A stretch of 64,000 nt of DNA from Elusimicrobium minutum (GTDB lineage: Bacteria > Elusimicrobiota > Elusimicrobia > Elusimicrobiales > UBA9959), in the NCBI GenBank assembly GCA_020723765.1, contig DYIF01000005.1, positions 64,713 to 128,712 on the forward strand, read 5' to 3'. Positions 15,640-25,239 of this stretch are shown piece after piece. Each line of letters starts with the position of its first letter. The stretch's first letter is position 1. The notes under the pieces were generated by a model. That model worked only from the letters and a program-made list of their open reading frames with translations, made no database searches and had not been told where the DNA came from. The translations under genes and the position numbers were made by a program.

Positions 15640-17507
15640 CTTACGGTAACGCTCTTGGCTAAGTTTCTCGGTTTATCTATGTCTCTTCCTCTTTTCAAGG
15701 CGGTATAATAAGCGAAAAGCTGAAGAGGTATTACGGTTAAAACGGGAGCGAAATATTCGGAAACCTTGGGTATTTTTATATAAAAATCGGGCCTTATGAA
15801 TTTTTTGGAATCCTCGTCGGCTATGGCTATGACTTTCCCGCCTCTGGCTTTGGTTTCTTCTATATTACCTTTAATCAAATCCAGCTCCGTCTGGGTTGTG
15901 GCTATCGCGACGACGGGCATACCATCGCTTATAATGGCTATCGGCCCATGCTTCATTTCCCCCGCCGCATAACCCTCCGCGTGGAGATAAGATATCTCTT
16001 TAAGTTTAAGAGCCCCTTCAAGGGCTATCGGATAGTTAATCCCTCTGGCTATAAATAGATAATCGTTTCTGTCTTCAAATTTATCCACTATCTCTTTAAC
16101 ATATTCCTCGCATTCTAAAGTTTTTTTAATCAATTTGGGAATTTCCAAAAGCTCCTCGGCAAATTCCCTCGCCTTTGTTATGAGAAGATTTCCTTTTATG
16201 TAAGAGAAATGAAGAGCGAGAACATATAAAGCCGCAAGTTGAGCGGTAAAGGCTTTGGTTGAGGCCACCGCTATCTCCGGACCGCAATGGGTGTATATCA
16301 CGTAATCGGACTCTCTGGATATGGTCGAGCCCACGGTATTTGTAATCGCGAATATTTTATTTCCGTTTTTCTTTGCCGATCTTATGGCCTCTAATGTATC
16401 CGCGGTCTCACCGGATTGGCTTATCGCTATTACCAAAGCTTTTTTGTCTATTATTTTTGCCCTTTGAGGAAATTCACTTGCAAGATCTATATCGGATTTA
16501 ATTCCCAATTTTTCAAAAAGATATTTACCGACATAGGCCGCATGATACGCCGTTCCGCATGCGATAAACTGAATGGAAGAAAAGTTTTTAATCTCTTCTA
16601 TCGTAAGGTTTATCTCTTTATTTAAAATATACTCTCCGACCGGCAAAACTCTTCTGGCTATGGTATTTTCAAAACCCATCTCCTGCTCGTGTATTTCTTT
16701 AAGCATGAAATGTTTATATCCGCCCTTCTCCGCCATTTTTATGTCCCAGTCTATCTTTTTTATGTCCTTGTTTTTTTTCTTTCCGTTGAAATCGAAAAAA
16801 ACTATATTGTTTTTATCTATGAAAGCGATCTCGTCGTCGTCCATAAAATAAACGTTATTTGTATATTCCAGAAAACCCGCCACATCCGAACTTAAAAAAT
16901 TTTCCCCTTCTCCTTTTCCTATCACAAGCGGACTGAATCGTCTTGCCGCAAGTATAACACCGGGAACTTTATTCCATATAACCGCGATTGCGAAACTTCC
17001 TTTTAATTTATTTAACGTATTTAAAAAAGCCTGAAAAAAAATGGGATGGAGCATTTCCAATCTGTTCGATTTTCCGCCTTTGTTCAGCTTCTTGATATTA
17101 TCTTCTATAAGATGGACTATCACCTCGGTATCGGTGTCGGATTTAAAATTATGATCTTTCAACTCGTTTTTTATTTCTATGTAATTTTCGATTATGCCGT
17201 TATGGACTATGACTATGGAACCGTCGCAGTCGGTATGAGGATGAGCGTTTTCTTCGTTTGGAACTCCGTGAGTGGCCCATCTGGTATGAGCTATTCCGGC
17301 GGATATGTTTTTATATTTTTTATTCGATATTTTTTCGCTCAACGCCTCGACCCTTCCCTTTACGCGATCCAAAAAAAGTTCCCCTTTAGAGCTTTCAATG
17401 GCTATACCGCAGGAATCGTATCCTCTATACTCGAGTCTTTTAAGCCCTTTTAAAAGGACTTCCCAGGCGTTATTTTTTTCTCCGGCATAGCCGACTATAC
17501 CGCACAT
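15636..17507 (-). CDS. glmS: Glutamine--fructose-6-phosphate aminotransferase
   Basis: Protein of 623 aa making glucosamine-6-phosphate, the first step toward UDP-GlcNAc for peptidoglycan and surface sugars. It has an N-terminal Ntn glutamine amidotransferase domain with catalytic Cys2 (MCGIVGYAG) and then two SIS sugar-isomerase domains (FIACGTAYHAA, SQSGETADT, YLHAEGYAAGEMKHGP). It ends in the usual AKSVTV. It shares the operon with glmM, the next pathway step. Only 9 nt separate it from pdxJ, so no glmS ribozyme precedes it. Confidence 0.97.
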   Translation of the reverse strand: MCGIVGYAGEKNNAWEVLLKGLKRLEYRGYDSCGIAIESSKGELFLDRVKGRVEALSEKISNKKYKNISAGIAHTRWATHGVPNEENAHPHTDCDGSIVIVHNGIIENYIEIKNELKDHNFKSDTDTEVIVHLIEDNIKKLNKGGKSNRLEMLHPIFFQAFLNTLNKLKGSFAIAVIWNKVPGVILAARRFSPLVIGKGEGENFLSSDVAGFLEYTNNVYFMDDDEIAFIDKNNIVFFDFNGKKKNKDIKKIDWDIKMAEKGGYKHFMLKEIHEQEMGFENTIARRVLPVGEYILNKEINLTIEEIKNFSSIQFIACGTAYHAAYVGKYLFEKLGIKSDIDLASEFPQRAKIIDKKALVIAISQSGETADTLEAIRSAKKNGNKIFAITNTVGSTISRESDYVIYTHCGPEIAVASTKAFTAQLAALYVLALHFSYIKGNLLITKAREFAEELLEIPKLIKKTLECEEYVKEIVDKFEDRNDYLFIARGINYPIALEGALKLKEISYLHAEGYAAGEMKHGPIAIISDGMPVVAIATTQTELDLIKGNIEETKARGGKVIAIADEDSKKFIRPDFYIKIPKVSEYFAPVLTVIPLQLFAYYTALKRGRDIDKPRNLAKSVTVR

Positions 17508-17516
17508 CTAAAACCT

Positions 17517-18242
17517 CTAACCTATTATTTCTTTCATCTGAGAAACCGCCGTTTTAAGGCCGACGAAAACGGCTCTTGAAATTATGGAAAAACCGATGTT
17601 CAAGCACTCCATGCCTTCTATCTGAGCCACCGGTCTTACGTTATAATAATCTAAGCCGTGACCGGAATGAAGATTCATATTAAGTTCCTTTACAAGATAA
17701 GACGCAAGCTGGAGTCTTTCAAGCTCTTTGGCCTGATTTTTCTTTCCCCAGCTTTCGGAATAAGCTTTTGTGCAAAGCTCCACGGTATCCGCTCCTATTT
17801 TATATCCGGTTCTTATATCGTCCGCGTTAGGATCTAAAAACAAACTGACTTCTATACCTTTGTCGGAAAGTGTCTTTATTGTTTTTTCAACCTCTTTTAC
17901 CATCGATTTATCCTTTAAGTTAAGACCGCCTTCGGTGGTAAGTTCCCCCGGCTTTTCGGGAACTATGCAGACCGAATCGGGCTTGTGTTTTAAAGCGATA
18001 TTTCTCATCTCGTCGTTTGCCGCCATTTCTAAATGAATAAAACATCTTACTTCCTTTCTCATCCTTTCCAGATCTTCTTCCTGCATATGCCTTCTGTCGC
18101 CTCTTATATGCATTACTATCATATCGGCTCCGGATGTCAAAGCGACTCTCGCCGCCTCTATGGGGTCGGGATTCGATATCATTCTGGCCTGCCTTAAAGT
18201 CGCTATATGGTCCAGATTGACTCCTAATTTTACATCGGACAT
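17517..18242 (-). CDS. pdxJ: Pyridoxine 5'-phosphate synthase
   Basis: TIM-barrel enzyme of 241 aa that condenses 1-deoxyxylulose 5-phosphate with aminoacetone phosphate to make vitamin B6 (DXP-dependent route). LGVNLDHIATLRQAR, MIVMHIRGDRRHM, VSLFLDPN and LHSGHGLDYYNV are the conserved active-site segments. It lies between glmM and glmS; pdxJ next to acpS and nnrD genes is a frequent neighbourhood. The substrate DXP links it to the MEP pathway that IspE belongs to. Confidence 0.97.
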   Translation of the reverse strand: MSDVKLGVNLDHIATLRQARMISNPDPIEAARVALTSGADMIVMHIRGDRRHMQEEDLERMRKEVRCFIHLEMAANDEMRNIALKHKPDSVCIVPEKPGELTTEGGLNLKDKSMVKEVEKTIKTLSDKGIEVSLFLDPNADDIRTGYKIGADTVELCTKAYSESWGKKNQAKELERLQLASYLVKELNMNLHSGHGLDYYNVRPVAQIEGMECLNIGFSIISRAVFVGLKTAVSQMKEIIG

Positions 18243-18270
18243 AAAACCTCCCTAAAAATACTTTACAAAA

Positions 18271-19605
18271 TTAAATTAAAATGTTTAATTTTTTAGCCGC
18301 ATTGTTATAAATATCGAATATTTTCAAAGATATCTCTTCAAGCTCTCTACGTTCTTTATCGGCTTCTATCAAAACTCTCAGAACCGGCTCGGTTCCTGAG
18401 TATCTTACGAAAATCCTTCCGTTTATTTTTTCTTCCATGTTTTTGACTTCTTTTAAAAATCCGTCGAGCTTTTTCATATCGGGTCTCGATTTGACCGAAT
18501 AAGATTTTAAGTGACTTGGAAATCTTTTCCACATTTTTTTGACATCTCCGACTTTTATTCCGGTTTTTGTAACGGCTTTTAAAAATTCAAGAGATGTTAT
18601 AATCCCGTCTCCCGTAGGAAGATATTTCTTTATTATTATATGGCCGCTCGGCTCTCCGCCCAAAACCGAACCGTATTTATCCATAGCATGGCTTACGTTT
18701 CTATCCCCAACGTCCACCGAAATTACTTTTACTTTATTTTCTTTTAAAAACCTCAATAACCCGTAATTGGACATATGAGTCAAAACCACGCAGTTATTTT
18801 TTAATGTTCTATTTTTTTTATAATAAACGGAAAGAAAAGCTATTATATCGTCACCATCTACGATATCTCCGTTTTCGTCGGATATCATACACCTATCGGA
18901 ATCTCCGTCGTAGCTTATACCGCAAAAGGCTTTGAGTTTTAAAACGTTTTTTACCATAAGTTTGGTATCCAAAGCTCCGCAACCTATGTTTATGTTATTA
19001 CCGTTCGGCTTGGAACCTATCAGATGAAATTTGAGGTTTAAATTTTTAAATATATAAGGAGCTATTTTATAAGCCGAACCGTTGGAACAGTCTAAAACCG
19101 CATCTATATCTTTTATTTCTCCTTTAAAAGCGGAAACGACATAATCGCAATAAACAAAACTCATATCTTTTTTATTCGAGATTTTTTTCGCCGTTTTTAT
19201 CTCATCGCATAAATCTATGAGTTTCTCAATCTCTTCCTCCGTCTTTTCGCTTATCTTTTCGCCTTTTGAGTTTAATACCTTTATCCCGTTAAATTCCGGA
19301 GGATTATGGCTTGCGGAGACCATGATACCGAAAGAAACTTTGTTTTTGGAAAGAATGTAAGACAACGACGGGGTGGTTATTATACCCAAATCCAAAACCT
19401 TAAGGCCGGCGCTATTTATTCCCGAAGACAAATAATCTATTATTTTTGTCCCGCTTTTTCTCGTATCTCTTGCGATAAAAACGGTTTTAGCCGAATTTTT
19501 AAGTTTTTTAGATACCGCATATCCTATTTTTTTTATAAAATCGGGCTCCAATGGAAATTTAAAAGGAATACCTCTTATTCCGTCTGTACCGAAATACTTT
19601 GGCAT
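18271..19605 (-). CDS. glmM: Phosphoglucosamine mutase
   Basis: Protein of 444 aa from the alpha-D-phosphohexomutase family, converting glucosamine-6-phosphate to glucosamine-1-phosphate. FGTDGIRG opens the protein, GIMVSASHNPPEFNGIK contains the phosphoserine, DGDSDRC binds the metal and GGEPSGHII binds the sugar. RYSGTEPVLRV is the phosphate-binding C-terminal loop. This is the first gene of the long glmM-to-ispE run. A TATAAT lies exactly 6 nt before the ATG with no Shine-Dalgarno sequence, suggesting a leaderless message. Confidence 0.96.
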   Translation of the reverse strand: MPKYFGTDGIRGIPFKFPLEPDFIKKIGYAVSKKLKNSAKTVFIARDTRKSGTKIIDYLSSGINSAGLKVLDLGIITTPSLSYILSKNKVSFGIMVSASHNPPEFNGIKVLNSKGEKISEKTEEEIEKLIDLCDEIKTAKKISNKKDMSFVYCDYVVSAFKGEIKDIDAVLDCSNGSAYKIAPYIFKNLNLKFHLIGSKPNGNNINIGCGALDTKLMVKNVLKLKAFCGISYDGDSDRCMISDENGDIVDGDDIIAFLSVYYKKNRTLKNNCVVLTHMSNYGLLRFLKENKVKVISVDVGDRNVSHAMDKYGSVLGGEPSGHIIIKKYLPTGDGIITSLEFLKAVTKTGIKVGDVKKMWKRFPSHLKSYSVKSRPDMKKLDGFLKEVKNMEEKINGRIFVRYSGTEPVLRVLIEADKERRELEEISLKIFDIYNNAAKKLNILI

Positions 19606-19611
19606 AATAAA

Positions 19612-19617
19612 ATTATA
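19612..19617 (-). promoter_or_regulatory. Candidate -10 element for a leaderless glmM transcript
   Basis: Minus-strand TATAAT is followed by TTTATT and then the ATG, which would put the transcription start at or next to the start codon. No -35 match is evident. The 58-bp gap after the upstream ATPase gene fits a separate promoter. Confidence 0.55.
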
Positions 19618-19663
19618 TCATTTTTATAATATTCGTCGGGCTAAAAGTCGATAAAAAGTCTTT

Positions 19664-21130
19664 TTAAACTTTTGGAATATTTCTCGATAAAGCCCATTTC
19701 CTCATAGCTTCAAACTCGGAGTTTTTGATTACAGAAAGAGGGGTTGTTTTTTTAATCTCCGAAACCACGCTTTCAAAACCGACATTTAACGAGGCGGAAT
19801 AAACCGAAGACAATACCGCCTGCTCGATTTCCGAACCGGAAAATCCTTCGGTCAATTCGGAAAGTTTTTTAAGGTCGAAACCAGAATAATTTATTCCCCT
19901 TTTTCTAAAATGTATTTTAAATATTTCCATTCTTTCGTTAAAATCGGGAAGATCCGAAAAAAAGATTTCGTCAAACCTTCCTTTTCTTATAAACTCGGGC
20001 GGAAGCTTTTCTATGTTATTTGAAGTGGCTACCACAAAAGTTTTGTTTTTCCTTTCGCCAAACCACACCAAAAACATGGAAAATATTCTTTTGGAAACTC
20101 CGGCGTCGGAGGATGAATCGTCGGTAAAAAAAATTTTTTCTATTTCGTCTATCCACAAACACACGGGGGAAAGGCGGTCTATGGTTTCAAAAATTTTTCT
20201 TACGTTCTCTTCGCTTTCTCCTATATACTTCGAATATACGGAAGAGGGGTCGAATCTGTAAATGGGATATTCCAATATTTTTCCTATAACCTTAGCGGAA
20301 AGGCTCTTGCCGCATCCGGGTATTCCGGTTAGTAAAACCCCTTTGGGAGAAGGGATATTTATTTTAGAGTCGCTATCAATAATCTTCTTTCTATCGTAAA
20401 TCCATTTTTTAAGATTATTAAATCCCGCTATATCCTCGGCCACCTCCCCTTCGTAGTACTCTAAAAAACCGCTTCTATCGAATATCTCTTTTTTTACCTT
20501 TTCCACTTTTGAAATATCCGAGACATCTATCTTAAAATCGTCGACAAGGCATCTCAAAACTATGTTTCTTATCTGTTTTTCGGTAAGCCCTTTAAGCGCT
20601 TCTATAAATCTCTTAGATTGTCTTCTATCGAGATATATTCTTAAATCGGAAGATTTTAAAAAATTTGAAATTTCACTGTTTACTATATTTACTATTTCTT
20701 CTTCGCTCGGGAATGCGCCGGTTATTTTGGAAACATAGTTATCGAAATCCTTTATATTAAGAGGGTTGGGAGATATCCCGATTAAAGTTACGGAATTGTT
20801 TTTTATGTTGGAGAGTATGTCTTTTATGTATCTGACTATTATGGGTTTGTCGAAGTATTTGTCTATGTCGTACAAAACAAACAATGCCTCGGAAGAATCT
20901 TTTATAATGTCGGCTATAAGTTTAAGAGCTTTTATCGGCTCGTTGGAATCGTAAAAACTATCGCTTGACCCCCCCACCCATAAACCTTTTGTAACGGACC
21001 AGAAGTATAGTTTATACCCGGAAGAAACCTCCGTTATATTGGAAGTCACATAATCCTCATCCTGAGTTTCTATCCATATGAGAGAATATCTGGATTTGAT
21101 AAGAAGCTTTAATTCTTCTTTGAATTTCAT
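19664..21130 (-). CDS. Ycf46-like AAA ATPase
   Basis: Protein of 488 aa. The N-terminal ~230 residues (LIKSRYSLIWIETQDED... and YFWSVTKGLW) match the Ycf46-type N-domain known from chloroplast genomes and cyanobacteria. The AAA module follows: Walker A TGIPGCGKS near residue 269, Walker B WIDEIEK near 325, a sensor segment ATSNNIEKLPPEFIRKGRFDE, and a C-terminal helical lid (GFSGSEIEQAVLSS). Family function is poorly known; a link to photosynthesis or CO2 use has been proposed in cyanobacteria. Here it overlaps the pheT stop (TAATG), so it is coupled to translation genes, which is unexplained. Confidence 0.85.
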   Translation of the reverse strand: MKFKEELKLLIKSRYSLIWIETQDEDYVTSNITEVSSGYKLYFWSVTKGLWVGGSSDSFYDSNEPIKALKLIADIIKDSSEALFVLYDIDKYFDKPIIVRYIKDILSNIKNNSVTLIGISPNPLNIKDFDNYVSKITGAFPSEEEIVNIVNSEISNFLKSSDLRIYLDRRQSKRFIEALKGLTEKQIRNIVLRCLVDDFKIDVSDISKVEKVKKEIFDRSGFLEYYEGEVAEDIAGFNNLKKWIYDRKKIIDSDSKINIPSPKGVLLTGIPGCGKSLSAKVIGKILEYPIYRFDPSSVYSKYIGESEENVRKIFETIDRLSPVCLWIDEIEKIFFTDDSSSDAGVSKRIFSMFLVWFGERKNKTFVVATSNNIEKLPPEFIRKGRFDEIFFSDLPDFNERMEIFKIHFRKRGINYSGFDLKKLSELTEGFSGSEIEQAVLSSVYSASLNVGFESVVSEIKKTTPLSVIKNSEFEAMRKWALSRNIPKV

Positions 21131-23490
21131 TATCTTAGTTTAGCTCCGAAAGAATCGGAAAGAACTTTTATTACCTCTTCTATTTTCTTATTTAACTCTT
21201 CATCGGTAAATGTTTTTTCCATGGATGAAAATATGAATCTGAAAGTAAAGCTTTTCTTGCCTTTTTCTATTCTTTCCCCTTCATAAACGTCTATGAGCCT
21301 GAGGTCCAGTAAATCTTTTGTTTTAGAAATAGATTCGTATATGTCCCGATAAGCGTATTTTTTATCCACTATAAACGAAAGATCTCTTATCCCGTATTGA
21401 AACTGAGATACGGATTTCGGTTTTTTTGCCATGGAAGCGAAATCGGTTTTATAACTTGAGCAAAGAGTATCGAAATCAAAATCGAAATAAAATATTTTGT
21501 CGGCCTTAACGTCGAATAACTTATTTATCTCCGGGTTTAACATACCGAAAAAACCCGTTTTTTTCCCGTTTAAAAAAACCTCCGAAGAAACGTCCTCCAC
21601 CATATATTTTTCTTCGGATTTTCCGTTTATTTTTAACGACTCAAAATCGGACAGCAGGTGATTTACGACGGTTTTTAAATAAAAATAATCCATGCTTTCT
21701 TCTTTTTCTTTCCAATACTCCCACTCGTCTTTAATACCGCTTATAATTCCCGCAAATCTTCTGTTCTCGTATGGTTTACCCGCTCTATTTTCAAAAACCG
21801 TTCCAAACTCGCATATCTTTAAACTTTTTATTCCTCTGTTCAAATTGTATCTTAAATTTTTAAGAAGAGAAACAAGCAATGAAGGCCTTAAAAATTCAAA
21901 TTCTTTTGAAAGAGGATTTGCGAGTTTTATGGAGTTTTTTATATCAAACCCCAAATTGGTTATATCTTTTTCGGATACCAGATCGTAATTTAAAGCCTCA
22001 TTGAAACCGAATACAGAAATTTTTTGTAAAAATCTATTTTTAAGAACCAAATAAGGATCCGTATTCGACTTCATAACCTTCATATCGGTTTTAGATTCTA
22101 TTATTTCGTATCCCAAATATCTCGCTACTTCCTCCGCCAAATCCCATATGCTTTCTATATCCGAGCGGTACGATGGAACCTTAAATTTTATACCGTCGAA
22201 GCTCTCGTCGATTTTTTTAAACACCTTCGTCATTTCCTCGCGGCTAATTTTAGTTCCGAGTATGGAGTTGATTTTATCCGCATCTATGTCTATTATTTTC
22301 GTTTCTTTATCGGCTCTTTTTACGTCCCCGTAAAAAGAAATTAAACAATCGGGATTTGAGGATTTTATTATCTCTACCATTCTTTTAGAAACGATTTCGA
22401 CTAAATTGAAATCCACTCCTCTTTCAAACCTGTAAGAAGAATCGGTTTTTATGTTTAAATATTTCGACGATTTTCTAACCGCCGAAGGCTTAAAGTTGGC
22501 TATCTCTATTAAAATATCGGAAGTTTTTTCGTTTATAGAACTATAATACCCGCCTATCACTCCGGCTACCGCAAGCGGTTTTTTCAAATCCGCTATAACC
22601 GTTACGTCTTCTTTCAATTCGTATTCGTTTGAGTCCAGGGCTTTTATCTTTTCCCCCGCTCTTGCGTTTCTCACGATTATTCCTCTTTCTACGTTATTTA
22701 AATCGAAACAGTGAGTGGGCTGACCAAACTCAAACATAACATAATTGGAGACGTCTATCAAAATATTGTTCTTAGGATTAACTCCGATTTTTTTAAGTCT
22801 CTGAGATATGAAATCCGGGGTCTGAGTGTTTTTTATGTTTCTTATTATTATGCCGCAGTATCTCAGGCAGTTGTCGGTCTCTATTTTTATTTCAAAATTG
22901 TCTTTACCCGCCGTAAAATCGGGAATTTTTATTTCTTTTAAATCGTAACCGCAAAATATGGAAAGCTCTCTGGCAAGCGAATAATGGGAAAGGCAGTATG
23001 CCAGATTCGGAGTTATTTCAAGCTCGAAAACATAATCGGGATTATAAATCTTTTTAATGTCCAAACCCAAAGGAGTCTTTGGATCTAAAACCATTATACC
23101 TTCGGAATTTTCTTCAAGCCCCAATTCCTGAGCCGAACATATCATCCCGTTAGATTCCACTCCCCTTATCTTCGCTTTTTTTAGCACTCCCCCGCCAATC
23201 TTCGCTCCCGCTAAGGCTAAAGGAACCACCTGTCCCGCGTCTACGTTTTTGGCGCCGCAAACTACGGTATAAGCGTTTGAACCGTCGGAAACTTCGCACA
23301 AAGAAAGCTTGTCGGCGTTTGGATGTTTTTCTTTTTTTAATACCTTTGCCGTAATTACGCCTTCGGCGTCCACTCCTATTTTTTTAACATCATCTACCGA
23401 AAAACCTATTTTTGTAAGATTGGAAATAAGAGAATCGAAATCGGGCGGATTATTAAGATACTCGCAAAGCCAGGAATATAAAACTTTCAT
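21130..23490 (-). CDS. pheT: Phenylalanyl-tRNA synthetase beta subunit
   Basis: Protein of 786 aa, full-length bacterial type. It has an N-terminal tRNA-binding (EMAP/OB) domain (residues ~40-150, ADKLSLCEVSDG), the B3/B4 editing domain, the B5 DNA-binding-like domain, a catalytic-like core and a C-terminal anticodon-binding FDX-ACB domain (RDLSFIVDKKYAYRDIY). It forms an alpha2-beta2 enzyme with PheS and hydrolyses mischarged Tyr-tRNA-Phe. It follows pheS by 12 nt and is followed directly by the AAA ATPase gene. Confidence 0.97.
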   Translation of the reverse strand: MKVLYSWLCEYLNNPPDFDSLISNLTKIGFSVDDVKKIGVDAEGVITAKVLKKEKHPNADKLSLCEVSDGSNAYTVVCGAKNVDAGQVVPLALAGAKIGGGVLKKAKIRGVESNGMICSAQELGLEENSEGIMVLDPKTPLGLDIKKIYNPDYVFELEITPNLAYCLSHYSLARELSIFCGYDLKEIKIPDFTAGKDNFEIKIETDNCLRYCGIIIRNIKNTQTPDFISQRLKKIGVNPKNNILIDVSNYVMFEFGQPTHCFDLNNVERGIIVRNARAGEKIKALDSNEYELKEDVTVIADLKKPLAVAGVIGGYYSSINEKTSDILIEIANFKPSAVRKSSKYLNIKTDSSYRFERGVDFNLVEIVSKRMVEIIKSSNPDCLISFYGDVKRADKETKIIDIDADKINSILGTKISREEMTKVFKKIDESFDGIKFKVPSYRSDIESIWDLAEEVARYLGYEIIESKTDMKVMKSNTDPYLVLKNRFLQKISVFGFNEALNYDLVSEKDITNLGFDIKNSIKLANPLSKEFEFLRPSLLVSLLKNLRYNLNRGIKSLKICEFGTVFENRAGKPYENRRFAGIISGIKDEWEYWKEKEESMDYFYLKTVVNHLLSDFESLKINGKSEEKYMVEDVSSEVFLNGKKTGFFGMLNPEINKLFDVKADKIFYFDFDFDTLCSSYKTDFASMAKKPKSVSQFQYGIRDLSFIVDKKYAYRDIYESISKTKDLLDLRLIDVYEGERIEKGKKSFTFRFIFSSMEKTFTDEELNKKIEEVIKVLSDSFGAKLR

Positions 23491-23502
23491 AGTATTTTCC
23501 TA

Positions 23503-24543
23503 TCAATAAATTTGTCTTAAAATTCTCAAATCGTTTTCGTACAAAACTCTTAAATCGTCTATTCCAAACAATAGCATCGTAAATCTTTCTATGCCGGCCC
23601 CGAAAGCAAATCCGGAAAAAACATTCGGGTCGTACCCGCAATTTTCCAGTACTTTAGGATGAATCATGCCGGCTCCGAGCATCTCGAGCCATCCTCTGCC
23701 CTTGCACACTCTGCAGTTTTGGTCTTTTCCGCCGCAAAAAACGCAACTTACCTCCACCTGCGCCCCCGGTTCCACAAAAGGGAAATAAGAAGGAGAAAAC
23801 TTTAAATCCGCTTTTTGGCCGAAAAGGTCTTTTATGAAACTTTCCAGAGTCCATTTAAGGTCCGACATAGAAACGTTTTTATCCACATAAAAACCTTCTA
23901 TCTGATTAAATACGAACGAATGTGTGGCATCCACGGCTTCCGATCTGAAAACTTTACCCGGAGATATTATTCTCATCGGCGGTTTATACTTAAGCATCGA
24001 TCTTATCTGAACCGGTGAGGTATGAGTTCTTAATAGATAATTCTTATCCTTTTCGTCTTTCAACTCGGTATAAAAAGTATCCTGCATGTCTCTGGCCGGG
24101 TGATCGGGAGGAAAGTTCAATGCCTCGAAATTATAATAATCTTTTTCCACCAGAGGTCCCCATTCGACCGAAAATCCCAGTTTTTCGAAACTTTCTATTA
24201 TTCTGTTAAGAGTAACGGTAAGAGGATGAGCGCATGAAAGATTTAGCTTTTTCGGCGGCAGAGTTACGTCTATATCAAAGGAATATTTTTTAAATCCGCC
24301 AAATTTGTTTTTATTTTCCTCTAAAAACTTTACTATCTTTTCTTTAAGTTCGTTTCCTTTTCTGCCCAATAGTTTTTTATCATCCGGAGAAAACTCTCCC
24401 AATTTTCTTAAGAGAAGAGTAAGTTCCCCTTTCTTACCCAAAAAAGACTCGAAAATATTATCAAAATCGGGATTTTCCTTTACAGCGGAAACAAACCTCT
24501 CCTCTATCTTAGAGAGTTCCTCCAGCCACTCGGAAACGTTCAT
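23503..24543 (-). CDS. pheS: Phenylalanyl-tRNA synthetase alpha subunit
   Basis: Class II synthetase catalytic subunit, 346 aa. An N-terminal coiled coil precedes the core with motif 2 (SPGKVFRSEAVDATHSF) and motif 3 (GFAFGAGIERFTMLLFGIDDLR). A CVFCGGKDQNCRVCKGRGW insertion resembles a small zinc-ribbon-like four-cysteine element that many bacterial PheS share. The upstream neighbour is rplT, with only 1 nt between; rpmI-rplT-pheS-pheT is a common order. Confidence 0.97.
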   Translation of the reverse strand: MNVSEWLEELSKIEERFVSAVKENPDFDNIFESFLGKKGELTLLLRKLGEFSPDDKKLLGRKGNELKEKIVKFLEENKNKFGGFKKYSFDIDVTLPPKKLNLSCAHPLTVTLNRIIESFEKLGFSVEWGPLVEKDYYNFEALNFPPDHPARDMQDTFYTELKDEKDKNYLLRTHTSPVQIRSMLKYKPPMRIISPGKVFRSEAVDATHSFVFNQIEGFYVDKNVSMSDLKWTLESFIKDLFGQKADLKFSPSYFPFVEPGAQVEVSCVFCGGKDQNCRVCKGRGWLEMLGAGMIHPKVLENCGYDPNVFSGFAFGAGIERFTMLLFGIDDLRVLYENDLRILRQIY

Positions 24544-24544
24544 T

Positions 24545-24904
24545 TTAATTGGAAGTTATATTTTTTTTGGCTATCTCTACAAGAGCTTTGAACGAGTTAG
24601 GATCGTTTATCGCCATCTCGGAAAGCATCTTTTTATTAAGTTCGATATTGGCTTTCTTAAGACCGCCTATAAACTTGCTGTAACTTAACCCGTATTCTCT
24701 AACCGCGGCGTTAAGTCTTACAACCCACAAAGACCTCATATCTCTTTTTTTCTTTCTTCTGTCTATGTAAGCTCTCATCAGCGACTTTTTAACCTGCTGA
24801 GTCGCCATCCTTAGTCTTCTGGATTTGTCTCCATAATATCCTTTGGCAAGTTTTAACACTCTTTTTTTTCTTTTGTTTCTGGCTACGGCGTATTTTATTC
24901 TCAT
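24545..24904 (-). CDS. rplT: 50S ribosomal protein L20
   Basis: Protein of 119 aa, very basic and of usual length. The N-terminal RIKYAVARNKRKKRVLKLAKGYYGDKSRR and RAYIDRRKKKRDMRSLW are classical L20 sequences. L20 binds 23S rRNA domain II early in assembly and in many bacteria represses its own rpmI-rplT message. It lies 19 nt after rpmI with an ordinary ribosome site. Confidence 0.98.
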   Translation of the reverse strand: MRIKYAVARNKRKKRVLKLAKGYYGDKSRRLRMATQQVKKSLMRAYIDRRKKKRDMRSLWVVRLNAAVREYGLSYSKFIGGLKKANIELNKKMLSEMAINDPNSFKALVEIAKKNITSN

Positions 24905-24923
24905 AACTTCTCCTTAGATCTTT

Positions 24924-25127
24924 CTATTCGTAGGGAAGATAAGTTTTTATCAACTTGGCTTTGGTGGAATTGGATTCCAAAACCTTGGCTTTCTTTAAGT
25001 TTCTCCCTCTTTTGGCGGACATCGGGGTCAAAAGGTGCCTTAATCCGGATCTCTTCCATTTTATCTTGCCGGTTTTAGTAACCTTTATCCTTTTCTTCGC
25101 GCCGCTATGATTTTTCATCTTAGGCAT
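24924..25127 (-). CDS. rpmI: 50S ribosomal protein L35
   Basis: Protein of 67 aa with MPKMKNHSGAKKRIKVTKTGK and HLLTPMSAKRGRNL, standard for L35. It opens the rpmI-rplT-pheST operon. infC, the usual upstream partner, is not here: the gene upstream is the divergent prfB. An AAGGAG site precedes the ATG, and a leader of about 60 nt with a 5' hairpin separates it from a TATAAT element. Confidence 0.97.
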   Translation of the reverse strand: MPKMKNHSGAKKRIKVTKTGKIKWKRSGLRHLLTPMSAKRGRNLKKAKVLESNSTKAKLIKTYLPYE

Positions 25128-25170
25128 AAAATCTCCTTATTAAAACAAAACTCCAAACAAACTCTTTATC

Positions 25171-25198
25171 GTCGAAAAGATCGACTCTATATATTATA
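25171..25198 (-). promoter_or_regulatory. rpmI-rplT-pheST promoter -10 and 5' leader hairpin
   Basis: Minus-strand TATAAT lies at 25193-25198. About 7 nt downstream, GTCGA-TCTTT-TCGAC (25185 down to 25171) forms a 5-bp stem that would sit at the very 5' end of the mRNA. No convincing -35 hexamer is present. No infC-L35-type long leader or T-box features fit in the ~60-nt leader. Confidence 0.5.
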
Positions 25199-25227
25199 TA
25201 TTTTTTTTAAGAAAAAATTAAATTTTG

Positions 25228-25233
25228 TAAAAT
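25228..25233 (+). promoter_or_regulatory. Candidate -10 element for a leaderless prfB transcript
   Basis: TAAAAT is followed by ACAATT and then the prfB ATG at 25240. No Shine-Dalgarno sequence exists in the preceding 30 nt. The spacing matches that seen at glmM, the PqqD-like gene, the nuclease and the histidine kinase. Confidence 0.5.
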
Positions 25234-25239
25234 ACAATT

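Noticed and set aside
17508-17516. Possible glmS ribozyme
   Set aside because: Only 9 nt separate pdxJ and glmS, so a ribozyme of the usual length cannot fit and no such structure is seen.
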